A stretch of DNA of 64,000 nt from assembly GCA_019787685.1 (NCBI GenBank), contig JAHNUO010000013.1, positions 868,001-932,000 of the forward strand, written 5' to 3'. Of this stretch, positions 24,501 through 35,128 are shown piece after piece. Source of the DNA: Chiua virens. Taxonomy: Eukaryota > Basidiomycota > Agaricomycetes > Boletales > Boletaceae. The notes beneath the pieces were generated by a model, which did no database searches, had not been told where the DNA came from, and was given only the letters and a program-made list of their open reading frames with translations. How positions within the stretch are numbered: position 1 is the stretch's first letter; every line of letters begins with the position of its first letter. Position numbers and translations under genes: made by a program.

Positions 24501-24910
24501 ATGGTAGGAATTTTGACAGGGGGAAAATATTGTTCGAGGAGACGGCCCCGCTCGGTCGGTATCCAAGCAAAGGCCGTTTTGTGTTCGCGGACGATCCATC
24601 GGATTAATTTGACTTCTTCTGGCCATAGCCAGTTAGCCGGGTCAAGATCTAAAGCATCAGCGCGTTCCTGTGTGAAACGTTGTCCAGGGGTAAAGTCGGG
24701 TGGATGAGTAGGTAAAGGTTTCAGTCTGGCGATAGGATCGTCCGGCAGAGATTGCGTGATACGAAACTCCTCCCCGGTAGGAACAACTACCGACCGAACT
24801 TTACGTGCTACCGGTTTATAAACCAGCGCGTGCGAAATGGTATCATACGAATAAACGGAAGTGATAGCGGAAAGAACATCCGGATTAGGGTCTGTACGCA
24901 TGGATGACAA
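21569..24910 (-). pseudogene. Element B pol: RT, RNase H and integrase with one in-frame stop
   Basis: Two open parts in the same frame, 24910-23048 (RT and RNase H) and 22999-21569 (integrase), divided by TAA at 23048-23050. RT: MMDLFAGYDQ, then YPFIDDLPVK (both Asp present, 24020-24031). RNase H: ILAVDTSYIAVGYIL, SQAKLELYGL, VEVDAKYVKG, GADGLSRR. Integrase: AHDNLGHKG with CHECQ (HHCC), HIDTMVM, ITDNGPAF and GIVERRH (complete D, D, E), ending in an acidic tail. There is no chromodomain. The first ATG is at 24901. A GT..AG interval of about 68 nt covers the TAA, so splicing could remove it; otherwise it is a nonsense change. Confidence 0.85.
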
Positions 24911-25083
24911 AAATGAGTAATCAGTCGAAGGCGGAACTGGTCCGATCGAAAGAGGTGGAAGCCGTGTGTAAGAAGTCGGGAAATAGAGAGATGAAACGAA
25001 TGACGGTTTAAAAAAAAACGAAACCGGATGCGACGCGGATAGAAGATTGAAATCTCCCCGATTGGTATACGGATCATCGATAG

Positions 25084-27354
25084 CTAAAAACCCAAGTCCA
25101 TTTCGACGACAGTCTGATGGCTGTTACACTGTTTCTTTTCTCGGCAACGGGGGCATCCTTCCGTCCACGCCCAAGTAGACAAAGAGAATTGCTTCCCCGT
25201 GTTAGGGTCGCGCAGCGTAATCATCTGTGCTCCATCCGGGTAATCGTCAGTAGTTGCACTCATAAGACAATGAAACGGTCGTCCGAGCAATAGATCAAAG
25301 TTTGCCCTGGCCAAAATCTGGACCTGAAGCATCACTTCGCCCGTACCAAAGTCTACGGATAGGTTCTCCAGTACCCCCACTGTTTTGTCAACGCTTGTGT
25401 TGGCGGATGACATATTCATTGTGTAATCCGACCGAATTGGGATACCGAGTGTCTCCCAGATACATTTGGGCATCGCAACAATCTCGGACCCAGAGTCCAA
25501 GATGCATCGGATGGGTCGTCCGGATTCTCCTATCTTGGCCTCAATTGACCAAAGGGGAAGACTGTGATGCGCCACTATGAGTCCGTCGTCGTTTCTGTTT
25601 ATCCGGTCGCCGTATTCGCGTTCGATTGCAAACGGGTCGAGACCCGCGAGCTCGTTTACCTGCACAGCCTGAGTGGATAGGTTAGTCATTACTCGTTTAG
25701 TGGTGGTAAGGTCCCGAAATTGCTTTCGGAACTCTGGTGCTACCGCAAATAAATCTTTAACGGGCACGGGTATGCTCGTATCCAGGACTCGGTCCAACAC
25801 TCGTTGTGGAGCTGAGTCATCCTCGAGTGGAAACGAGTACCTATATTGCGTCGTAGGGTTAAACGAAGGGTTAGTTTGTGCTGCGCGGGAAGGAGGATTG
25901 CTATTGTCGTTGGCACGACTAAAAGAAGAAGAACCGGACGGTCCGGCTATTGCGGATGCAGGTGCGGGTGACGAGGCCGGTGGGGAGCGTGATGGCGTAG
26001 ATGATGATGATGATTTGGGGTTAGCTTCTTTGGCGGTCTGTAACTCTGGCGAGATGATCTCCTCAGACACCGTGGCCGACCGACTGTTTAGTTTCCGAGG
26101 TGGCATATATACGCCGTCAAACCGGACACGTTTACCCTTTTCCTTGGTCGCCTTATCTGCCTGGAACGTAGCCCAAGCCTGTGCAATGTAGGGCTGGAAA
26201 TCCGGGTCAGCTACTATGGATAGAGGTTCGCTTTCCTCGTCCGTTTCCGTGAGTGCAAAGGCGGCCGGTTCGATGTCTAGGACTGCTGGTGTTCCCGGAT
26301 GCGCGGATGATAGAATGCCTGCCGTGACATGTGGGGGTAAGTCCCTGGTAGTACTGCTGGATGACGTGGATGCGACAGGGGGGTGAACCGGTTGGCTATT
26401 AGCCCATGCGTAGTCGACACCGTCCTTGAAACATTGTCCGCCCGGCGCTCAAGGGATGTTAGAGCCGTCCGGCATGTAGAGCTTGTTATCAGACCCTCTG
26501 ACCACCTTCGCCGTATTGAGGTATTCGATGCAGATGGGGCAAGAACGCATATAATGGCCGGGTCCACCGCAGAACTTGCAAGCGGACGAAGTATGTGAGG
26601 TTTGGTTTGTCTCTACCTTCACTGTTGGGGCCGGCAAGTATGAGGGAATAGGTGCGGTTGGTCGATACGTTGATGTGGGTGGTGCGGGTATTTGAGCTGG
26701 TTGACGTGGCGGTTGATATGTAGAGGTGAATGGGGGGGGACTGAGCGTGGGGGTGAATGTCGGGCGAAATGTAGAACCCGTTAGGAGAAAAGTGGCTGCC
26801 TTCGTGGAATCATCCATGGAATACGGGTCGTTAGGGTGGTGATCCGGTAGTATGATGTGTAACCGGTCACGGATCTCCCGCTGTAGCTCAGGTGGGAACC
26901 CATTTAGGTATAGGCCATTACGGTTGATGTCTGAGATTTTTTGGTTAGCAATTAATACGGAGGAGACCTTACGGAATGCTCGAGGATATTCCCCGAGCTC
27001 ATCCTGGTTATGCATCTGCCCGCCGTGACACTTCTGAGCCAAGTACTCGAGGTCTGCGCAACCATATCGGTTCGTACCCTCACATCCCGGGAATAGTTTT
27101 TTAACCGCTGACACGAATGCGTCCCAATCCATCGGGTTGGCCATTGTTTCTGGCAGGGTTTGCCAGACCTCGGCTTCATCTAGGGCCGCATAGCGTAACG
27201 CAGCTTTTACCTTGTTCGTCGGGGTAAGACCAGCCGCGTCGCCAAGGAATTCTATGTCCTCCAGGTAACGCGGTAACTCGGACGGCGTTTTTCCGTCAAA
27301 TTTAGGGGCATTGGGTGTGCCTCGTAAAGGCATCTGGAAGGGTTGTTGTGCCAT
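25084..27354 (-). pseudogene. Element B gag-protease, one frame with one nonsense codon
   Basis: Starts ATG 27354. Gag: PNAPKFDGKTPSELPRYLED, then a Pro/Thr-rich stretch and a CCHC knuckle (CKFCGGPGHYMRSC) near residues 260-275. A TGA at 26449-26451 (a CGA-to-TGA change would explain it) is followed in the same frame by more Gag and the protease, which shows CILDSGSEIV (DSG active site, about 25480-25510) and LLLGRPF. It ends at 25084 with a Cys-rich tail (CPRCREKKQC). The frame then changes before RT. The Gag start resembles the ORF of element E (57-58 kb). Expected role: capsid protein and processing enzyme of the particle. Confidence 0.85.
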
Positions 27355-27806
27355 CAGGTTCTGTAGAGGTGGGGTAGGACAAGACGGTTGTGAAGGTGAC
27401 GATACGGTTCGAGAAGGGGATGTAGGGGACAGGTTAAGTAGAGAAGATAAAGAAACGGAGGAAGAGGATTTGGAAGATGGTTTAGAAGGGGTAGAGGAAT
27501 GCGAGGACGGTAACGAAGGAAGAGTTGTTAGAGGAGATAGATCAGGGTCGGGTGAACGGTATCGAGTAAAAGAGGCTTCCGGTTCAGAAGGAAAATTAGT
27601 AAAACCGCCCGGGACAACGGGTGAATCGGGTGAACGTAGTGTGAAGGAGTCAATGCGGTTATGCCGCGCTCTATCCGGGGTAACCGAAGTAAAAAGCTCG
27701 GTATTGGCAGAGATATCCGGATTTCTAAGACTTCAGAGTAGCTCGTCTACCTCTAGTCGCTCTGGTGTAGGCCTGAGCGATCTCGTCCTGACAACCTAAA
27801 AAAGAA
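27355..27806 (-). other. Leader of element B
   Basis: Between the primer site and the gag ATG. An open plus-strand frame here (27311-27799) is low-complexity antisense of the leader and not a gene. Confidence 0.55.
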
Positions 27807-27825
27807 CCCCTCGCGGTGGGCTCCA
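27807..27825 (-). other. Primer-binding site of element B (tRNA type)
   Basis: The minus strand reads TGGAGCCCACCGCGAGGGG, two nt inside the 5' LTR. A leading TGG is what pairs with the CCA end of a tRNA. Element E has the near-identical TGGAGCCTACCACGAGGG. The tRNA was not identified. Confidence 0.7.
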
Positions 27826-27827
27826 GT

Positions 27828-28534
27828 TGAAGAAATAAAATATAAGGTTGAATGAGAAGAAAGGTGGGGCGATAGGTTCGTCCCAAGGGGGGTTATGTTT
27901 GAAGGGATGATGGATTCAGGTTTGTCTAAGAGTCCTAGAAGCTGCTGGACAATCCGGAATGAAAAGCGGTCGATATAAAAGTATCCGGGTGGAGGCGAAG
28001 CGATGAGAGTATTGATTCGAGTAGATGAGACGTCGAGGAACAATAGGACGAGGTAAAAGAGAAACTACCCAGCTCACTCACGCACGGGAGAGTAAACAGG
28101 AGATCTCCTGAATGCAGAAAGACAATATTTTTGTGTTAGAAACAGGGTTTTATAGTCCTGGGCATAACCCAGGACTGTTAAAGGTAATCCGACCCTAAGT
28201 AAGTGTACAGGATTGACGTAGGGTGAGTATGGAAAGAAGGGGTGTCAAACCTTGTAGATGACAAAGAAAGGGAAGGTGTTAGGATAGTAATGACCTTAAT
28301 AAGGCCAAATCGAGTAGAACAAGTCAAATCGGATGAAGCGGAATATGTACGAAAGCACCGGATTGGATCGCGTTGACTCGGATTGGACTCGGATTGGACT
28401 CGGATGATCTGTAAACGCTAGGAATGAAACCGGGCTGGCACGAAGTCAATGGCGGATGAGACGGGAGATGATATGACATGATGAAGAGCGAGGAAAATGT
28501 ATCCTACAACCATAGGGAGTATCTAACTCCTACA
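27828..28534 (-). repeat. 5' LTR of element B ('high' type, 707 bp)
   Basis: Minus-strand start TGTAGGAGTTAGATACTCCC, end TTTTATTTCTTCA. Close to the solo LTRs 34148-34852 and 50603-51309 over U3 and R, including CCCAGGACTATAAAA. Its last 25 bp differ from theirs (TTTTCTACA) and match the end of the 3' LTR of B. Confidence 0.85.
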
Positions 28535-28947
28535 GCGTGAGTGGGAAGTTTATGCTTAGTGACGTAATCCTCGTGTATGAAGATCGCATTAGCTCCACTA
28601 TCTAAAAGCGCTTTTGCTCCAACATAACCAATTTGGTTTACTGGGGATACCAAAATTGGTAATACTATTTCTTTTTCTACCGATGTAGATCTAATGAAAG
28701 ACCCATCGGGGATTTGTTTTGTGACAGAATTAAGCACGGAACTATCATGTCTGCCGCGCTCCGCAGAGACGCTGTCAACGCTTTCGTTTTCTGTTGTTTT
28801 TGATGAGTTTGGCAGTTTATCCTCTTGCTGGGGAGGTGTTTCGGAATAAGCGAAATCAAACTTCAAAGAAACGGTGTTTTCATAGTATTTTGGAAGGGTA
28901 GTGCGAACATGAGATCCCAGTTTACTCAGTTCGCTTTGCCTTTTCCC
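28535..28947 (-). pseudogene. Element A pol, first part: protease N-terminal half
   Basis: From the frameshift site to the B insertion. Contains ALLDSGANAIFIHED, the retropepsin DSGA motif, then HKLPTHA, where B interrupts. The frame continues at 18670. Confidence 0.85.
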
Positions 28948-30091
28948 TTCTTTTCGGTTTCGTACTTGTCATAATAATATGCTTGTACTTCTTCAGGAGT
29001 CATTCCTCGAATGGCTGCAAAGGGGTCCTTATCCGGGACTGAAGAAGTGGAAGCCTTAGGGGTTTCTTTTTGAGATGTGGATCTCGCTTTTCGAGCTTTA
29101 CCACATGAGGCTTTGTGATTGCCGGCGTAGTATTTGCAGTCCGGGCATTGTACTTTGGGTTTGGGACATTCCCTTGGAATGTGTCCTGCTTCTCCGCAGT
29201 TGAAGCATTTGCCTTTGGGCTTATTTTGCCCTGCTGCTCTGATCTCTTTGCCGGTGAACCAGCCGTCCTGGTCTTGTTCATAGGTAATGGCCCCTATGTC
29301 TATTGCATTGGGGTCCTTGTTTTCCAGTTCCTTTCTCCTCGGACGTAATTAATTGACTCGAAGGAGTTACCTGCCGTGCAAATTGCGGCGAGGTATTTGA
29401 TAACTGCTTGGTTGCGGTCATCAATGTAGGAAGGGTGTTTTGGGTTCATATAGATTGGATCATTTGGATCTTGCCGTTGTCCATCTTTGAAGATTTGGAA
29501 TATTATGCTTCTGGCGGTGTTTGTTTCCAGAAGCCTTATGGCATGTGTGGGATCAATCTGGGCTTGTTGCCACAGGTTTTCCCATCAGACTATGAAGTCT
29601 TCGACCCTCATGTTACCCTGTTTCAGGTTTTCCAATTGGGTACGAGCCCAGTCCACTTTATTGTTTTGTCGGAACATTCCTTCTATGTCCACGACCAATT
29701 GTGCCCATGTGAGTTTAGAACCTTGAGCTAATCTTGTCTTGGCGAATTGCGAGCTTTTTGCTCCTTTGAGACGTGAGAGTACGGCGAGTACCACATGGTG
29801 TGAGTCAGGGGCGATAGCCCTCTGATTGATGTCGAGCCATCCTTTCATCTTAGCCCACCATTCTTCGAATTTGGCTTGATCTCCATCATAGAGACCGGGG
29901 TCTGTGAATATTTCGACTTTAGATGAGGTGGCAGCTGGTGCAGTTGTTCCAGCATTTATTTTGTTTTCTAACGTGGCGACTACATTGGTGAGTTCTTGGA
30001 CCAGCCAAGCCGAAGCCGTGAGACGATCCCCATCGTTCAACGATTGGTTGTTGAGATCCTTGAGGGCGGTGGCGTAGGTGTATCCAGACAT
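28926..30091 (-). pseudogene. Element A gag (broken)
   Basis: ATG 30091, two nt after the ORF2 stop. The first 168 codons are open (SKVEIFTDPG, EEWWAKMKGWLD, MFRQNNKVDWARTQLENL), ending in TGA near 29582. Further on a frame change near 29320-29345 precedes the zinc-knuckle part, where CFNCGEAGHIPREC and CPDCKYYAGNHKASC are visible. The last stop (28926-28928) follows the frameshift heptamer. Intact counterpart: 39347-40531. Confidence 0.85.
28941..28947 (-). other. -1 frameshift heptamer, element A
   Basis: GGGAAAA in the gag frame (G GGA AAA), 12 nt before the gag stop, with pol in the -1 frame. Same heptamer and spacing as in G. Confidence 0.7.
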
Positions 30092-30093
30092 AT

Positions 30094-30363
30094 TTAGTTA
30101 TCGGTTTGGTTATCCCAATTGCCTGCGTTTACTGGTGCGTTCCAAGGACCGGCGGTGTTATTAATAACGGGAGGTGCCTGATACTGGAAGTCTTGTTGTT
30201 TGTAGGGGGCGTAGAGGGCAAAAATGACCATGTACTCATTGAATTGGATCCTGAAGTTCAAGGACCTCTGGTAGTCGATAAGGTTTTTTGAGACTTGGTA
30301 GAGTATGAAAAGAACTGTAAGGAAGATTACAAAGATTGCTGCGAAAACAAAGTATGCTAGCAT
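30094..30363 (-). CDS. ORF2 of element A: small membrane protein
   Basis: 89 aa, intact. N-terminal hydrophobic segment of about 22 residues (LAYFVFAAIFVIFLTVLFIL), then a polar region with FALYAPYKQQ and a tail ending AGNWDNQTDN. The ATG directly follows the stop of ORF1 (TAGATG), and the stop lies two nt before the gag ATG, so translation by termination and re-initiation is plausible. It is intact while ORF1 and gag of this copy are broken. Function unknown. It is too small, and lacks the Cys/glycosylation pattern, for a retroviral envelope protein. Confidence 0.8.
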   Translation of the reverse strand: MLAYFVFAAIFVIFLTVLFILYQVSKNLIDYQRSLNFRIQFNEYMVIFALYAPYKQQDFQYQAPPVINNTAGPWNAPVNAGNWDNQTDN

Positions 30364-31050
30364 CTATTGGATGTATCTCCTAGGGGTTCTAAGGGTGTTT
30401 CAAGGCCTAAAGTATGGACGCTCGAAATTATCGTACTGAGAATAGGGACGGATGCGGGTAGGAACTCGGTTAGCTTTGTAGCGTCTAAGTATCCTTTTCC
30501 TTTCTAGCTCCGTGCGCGCGTTTCTCCTTTCTATCTCTCTGGGTGGGAGCCAATCGTTTGGATCTCCAAAGCTTTCCTCAGAGGGTTCTCTTAATGGAGC
30601 AGGTGGGAATGGTGATGGTTCTCATTCGGGAATGGGAGCGGGGAAGTATTCTCGCTTAACCTCAACTTCCTCGGTTGGATACCTAAGTTCCGGGCTGTCG
30701 GACCGGGTTGACTCTCTAGCGGTTGAGTAGTCTGGGAGCGATGAATCGTCTCCTAAGAAATGGCCTAATAAGGCGTGAAAAATCTCTGTGTCTGTCCTGT
30801 CCTCGGGATTGAGATCCTCTAAGGCAACTACCTCGGCGAGATAGGCGGCGTCAAGTACGTAGGGTTCTTCCTTTATATCAGGGAAGGCCTCGTTGGCGGC
30901 GGCGACAATGGAGAGAGGGAGGGATGTCACTATTCTTTTTGTGGTCTCAGTAAAGAGGACAATATCAGTGACGAGTGCGCTATCAACTTCTGCCCTATGT
31001 GGACCTTTGGTCTCGAGCGGCTTTTGAAGAGGATAAAATCTTCTGTTCAA
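30364..31050 (-). pseudogene. ORF1 of element A (nonsense mutation)
   Basis: Matches ORF1 of G: LPLSIVAAANEAFPD, YLAEVVALED, DRTDTEIFHALLGHFLG, RSDSPELRYPTEE, REYFPAPIPE. TGA at 30622-30624 replaces an Arg codon of G. The frame is then recognisable to the TAG at 30364-30366. No ATG lies at the expected N-terminus. Confidence 0.75.
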
Positions 31051-31152
31051 AGGGTTGCGACTTACTCTGTGCGCTTTGTTCCTCTTGTTTAGTGGTAAGA
31101 CGGCTACAACGAGGTCGAGGGACTTGACAGTAGTATCGACGGCGAAGAAAGC

Positions 31153-31163
31153 AACAAAGTTCT
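31153..31163 (-). other. Self-priming site of element A
   Basis: The minus strand reads AGAACTTTGTT, two nt inside the LTR. It is the exact complement of AACAAAGTTCT in the LTR (31255-31265), the predicted 5' end of the RNA. Confidence 0.8.
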
Positions 31164-31165
31164 AA

Positions 31166-31596
31166 TGAAACAACCTAGAACAAAACTAGACTGTTAAAGT
31201 GTAGTGGTTGTGATGAGAGGGGATTCAGTCCAGTGAAGAGGCGAAAACTCCAAGAGAACTTTGTTAGAGCTCTCTGGCTGTTATTCATGGGGTTTATATA
31301 CTACATGGATATCGGAGTTCTAATCTGAGTATGAACTACGTAGATAAGCATAATGCATCCTATTGGATGATAAGGTGTGAATAGATATGAGTCATAGATA
31401 AGAGCATAGCCTTGCACTGCCGATGATGAGTCAGTGATAAGGGAAATGAATAGATAAGAACATGAGGTGATGGATGCTGTGTTATTGTGGCAGCCAATCA
31501 GATATGATCCTTTGGACAGCCTTGACATGAGGTATGTATCCTTAGAATAAGTCGAATGTAGGAGTTGAGAAGTGAGGAAAAGTTGATATCGTAACA
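31166..31596 (-). repeat. 5' LTR of element A (431 bp)
   Basis: Same 431 bp as 14840-15270. TATATAAA at 31293-31300 and predicted transcript start at 31265, 35 nt downstream. Confidence 0.92.
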
Positions 31597-32728
31597 GATG
31601 GTCTGTGATAACCTTGTTCTTCAACATTGGGCTGCCAACAGAGTGTTCTGCTAGTATGTCACCAGTAAGAACATAAGGGATCACTCACCTCTGGCTCAGA
31701 GTCCAGTACTTCTGTCACAGTGCATGCGCAAGGTGAAATTTTCTGCATTCTTTTACCTGTTTTCTGCTTGAGTGCAATAAACCATCATTGCTAACGATGT
31801 ATGGAATCAGTTTGAAAACAGTTCCATGCCTTAATCTTTCCACTCATTGAAGTAGAGTTCCAAGTCATCAACTGTTGATCAATACCTTCACTAACAGGAC
31901 AACATTGGGGCCTTTGAGCTGTGAAGCCATGTTGGCTGGCACCATTGCTAGTGCCAGTGGACTTGTAAATCTTGTGGTCAACTCTATCTTCCTGATTCTT
32001 GAATAGATGCAATGTAGAATAGATGCACTGAAAATAACAAATTTCCATACCTTCAAGTCCCTCTCATTTTCAGCATCGAAATTCTCGCTCTCATTTCCAG
32101 ATCCAAGTTCTGTGAGTTTGTGGTCTTTCAGCCTTTTGTACCCAACATGGTTTTTCAAAAACTGTATTAGGATGCACTCAACCGGCCATCTATCTCTGAA
32201 CTTTGCAAGGTAGGGGATCTCTTGCATTGCCTAGTAGAGGACAGTGAATAAACAATTCAGCAACCAAATCAGATGCATATATGCATATATACTACATACC
32301 ATATTTGTGACAAAGGCCATTTTCAGTTTTGACTGTGCCTTGAAAGTCTGACTGAGAACAACACCATTCATTTTCGCTAGTTCAATGATATCTCACTGAT
32401 AGGTACATTATGACTGATGAGTGCCAGTTTAAGTCATGAATGATTAGATTTGAACCTTGGTTTTTTTATATGTACTTGAGCTTGTTATCACTCAGACCCA
32501 TCAATCTCTGCAAATTGAAGGAATTTTTTACAATGGAGCCAGCTGGATAGGGTATGGCATTGGTGGCTTGACAAACCCAGAGGTGCTCACCAGCCTTCTT
32601 TGTACCTGTAAGACTATGACCTGGTTAGTGTTGGAAATGTAAGAGAGGTGACACTTAAAGGCCATTTCAACCTGTTGGTTGTTTTCATAAACCTGTCGTT
32701 CTATCTACTTCAATTTCTTGCTTGCAGG
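31597..32728 (-). pseudogene. Fragment of an unidentified minus-strand gene or transposon ORF beside element A
   Basis: Open frame 32227-31868 starting MQEIPYLAKFRDRWPVECI and containing LKNHVGYKRLKDHKLTELG. An in-frame stretch of hydrophobic, intron-like text divides it from MVPANMASQLKG. The wording resembles uncharacterised Agaricomycete proteins, but I cannot name a family. Element A inserted downstream of it, so its continuation may be in the decayed sequence left of 14835. From 32340 to 32728 no gene is seen. Confidence 0.4.
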
Positions 32729-33433
32729 TGTTACAATTTCTTTCTTTCCTTCGTTTCACTTGTACTACTTCTCGTTACTCGATACCTAGGTATCTTCATA
32801 TGTTCATCTGTACTTTATTTCTCTTACATAACCAGCATCAGCATCACCCAATAGCTTACTCTCTTCCTTTCATGTCATCATCCGACAGCATCGCTCTTAC
32901 TCATTTCTTTCTCATCATCATCCAATGGCTTTGCATTTGTCATTTCATCTTTGTCATCGTCCGCTGCCTTCGCATCGTATGATTCCTCCTTTCGGCCCTT
33001 TTCCCTTCTGCTCTTCTTGGCCACCCCTTTTGGACACTTGGTCCGTGCACAACCTAGAGTATAAATACCTCGCAGTGTTACTCCTGTACCCTAGTCTTGA
33101 TCTCTGCAAATCTAGCTGAGTATCACTGCTCTACTCGGACCCCTTCCTTGTAACCACTCAACCAGGGACTTCTCAAGTCATCCCTTGACCACTCGGACTC
33201 TATGCAGTCAACCCATAACCCTCGACCATCCCTCAGGTATAGATTCCCAACCGGACAACTCTCAGCAACGCCTGAGTTTTCACTCATCTCTCTGGTAGCA
33301 ATCCACTAACCAGAAACCCTTGTCTACTCTTCAGTGCACCACATACCAAGTGGTGGTTGTTTGAGTTATCGCAGCCACTTGATACTTAGTGCTTTTGCGG
33401 CTATGCTAGGTCCTACCTGGAACTATTGTAACA
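32729..33433 (+). repeat. 5' LTR of element D (705 bp)
   Basis: TATAAATA at 33060. The predicted RNA start AGTCTTGATCT is at 33093-33103, 33 nt on. Confidence 0.9.
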
Positions 33434-33435
33434 TA

Positions 33436-33446
33436 AGATCAAGACT
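33436..33446 (+). other. Self-priming site of element D
   Basis: AGATCAAGACT, two nt after the LTR, is the exact 11-nt complement of AGTCTTGATCT (33093-33103). The bases on both sides do not pair. Confidence 0.8.
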
Positions 33447-34147
33447 CTCCTTACAGCCTGCCTTCATGCAGTAGCTGCTCACCATTGCCGGACGACCTCC
33501 CACTCGTTCCTTCTTGAACCCTAGTTGGAGTCTTTGGATGTCTAACACCCCATTGTCCGACCTATCCAACGATAACCCTGAACCCTCGACCCCACCTTCT
33601 GAACCTCAGGAGGCAGATCTTGACATCAACATTGAACACCTTGACTCGGAGGACAAAACTCAGCAACTGGCTGATCGTCTTCACCAATCACTTGACCTCC
33701 CTGCCCTTGCCTCCTTCATGTCCCCAACAACCCCATGAAGGATCGATCCCAGACCACCATCTATCCAGAATCCAAACCCATTCATCATCGCACCGTCAGC
33801 ACCACCACCGCCTACCACCTCTACCACTAGCAAGTTAGTAGCAACATGTCTAGTAGTAAACCCATCAAACTCTGTCTTGGCAAACCCTCTGCCTTCAATG
33901 GCTTCTACGATTGTGCCATACCCTGGCTCAATGATGTAGCAACCTACCTCTTCGTCAATGAAGATGTCTATAACTCTGAAAACAAACGAATCACCTTTAC
34001 CCTCTTGTTCATGACTGAAGGATCTGCTCTCACTTGGGCTGACACCTTCTGAGCCAAAGCTATCACCACTAGATCCTTCGGCACCTGGACCAACTGGCAG
34101 ATAGAATTCCGAAAGGATTTCGAACATCACAACACCAAGGGCAACGC

Positions 34148-34852
34148 TGTAGGAGTTAGATACTCCCTACGGTTGTAGGATACATTTTCCTCGCTCTTCA
34201 TCATGTCATATCATCTCCCGTCTCATCTGCCATCGACTTCGTGCCAGCCCGGTTTCATTCCTAGCGTTTACAGATCATCTGAGTGCAATCCGAGTGCAAT
34301 CCGAGTCAACGCGATCCAATCCGGTGCTTTCGTATGTATTCCGCTTCATCCGATTTGACTGGTTCTACTCGATTTGGCCTTATTAAGGTCATTACTATCC
34401 TAACACCTTCCCTTTCTTTGTCATCTACAAGGTTTGACACCCCTTCTTTCCATACTCACCCTACGTCAATCCTGTACACTTACTTAGGGTCGGATTACCT
34501 TTAACAGTCCTGGGTTATGCCCAGGACTATAAAACCATGTTTCTAACACAAAAATATTGTCTTTCTGCGTTCAGGAGATCTCCTGTTTACTCTCCTGTGC
34601 GTGAGTGAGCTGGATAGTGTCTCTTTTACCTCGTCCTATCGTTCCTCGACGTCTCATCTACTCGAATCAATACTCTCATCGCTTCGCCTCCACCCGGATA
34701 CTTTTATATCGACCACTTTTCATTCCGGATTGTCCAGCAGCTTCTAGGACTCTTAGACAAACCTGAATCCATCATCCCTTCAAACATAACCCCCCTTGGG
34801 ACGAACCTATCGCCCCACCTTTCTTCTTATCACCTATTATTCCTTTTCTACA
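34148..34852 (+). repeat. Solo B-type ('high') LTR in D gag
   Basis: 705 bp, TGTAGGAGTTAG to CCTTTTCTACA, flanked by ACGC (34144-34147 and 34853-34856). D gag continues in frame across it. Promoter-like CCAGGACTATAAAACC near 34521-34536. Confidence 0.88.
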
Positions 34853-35123
34853 ACGCAATCACCTGGCTTTCTACCACTTGTTCCACCAAGAACGAAGATG
34901 TTCCTTCCTACATCTCCTCCTTCCACAACAAAGTCGTCACTGCTGGACTCACCGGCTCTGACTCAGTCCTCATTAACTTTTTCGCAGCCAGCCTCCCACC
35001 TTCCCTCATGCGGCACATCCAAGGAATGGACACGGTCCCTACCACAATTGATAAGTGGTACACCCAGGCCATTCATTTCAAAACCCAATGGGAACACACC
35101 GATAAGATCACCTGCCGAAACAA

Positions 35124-35128
35124 GAAAT
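35124..35128. repeat. Target-site duplication GAAAT, left of element G
   Basis: GAAAT here and at 42036-42040, outside identical LTRs. Confidence 0.9.

Larger units (their letters stand above)
18675..28534 (-). mobile_element. Element B: Ty3/Gypsy element with antisense Zn2Cys6 gene and two unlike LTRs
   Basis: Inserted in the protease of A with a 4-bp TSD. On the minus strand: LTR (27828-28534), TGG-type primer site, gag-pro (27354-25084), RT-RNaseH-IN (24910-21569), LTR (18675-19531). On the plus strand next to the 3' LTR: a spliced zinc-cluster gene. There is no chromodomain, and the RT and IN differ strongly from A/G and D, so this is a separate clade. The 5' LTR belongs to the type of the solos at 34148 and 50603, the 3' LTR to the type of the solo at 43958. 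Confidence 0.9.
14840..31596 (-). mobile_element. Element A: Ty3/Gypsy chromovirus, split by element B
   Basis: Minus-strand LTR retrotransposon of the same family as G. LTRs at 14840-15270 and 31166-31596 read the same over all 431 bp by eye, and a perfect 5-bp TSD flanks them. Order in transcription direction: 5' LTR, self-primer site, ORF1, ORF2 (membrane), gag, -1 frameshift, pro-RT-RNaseH-IN-chromodomain, 3' LTR. The 9.86-kb element B sits in the protease. Without B it would be about 6.9 kb, like G (6907 bp). ORF1, gag and pol all carry breaks, although the LTRs have not diverged. Confidence 0.93.

Noticed and set aside
27311..27799. 162-codon plus-strand frame in B
   Set aside because: Antisense of the B leader and gag start, Gly/Glu-rich low complexity, no motif.
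30094..30363. ORF2 of A/G as a retroviral-type envelope
   Set aside because: Only about 89 aa, a single hydrophobic segment, no Cys pairs or cleavage site, and located before gag, so I call it a small membrane protein only.
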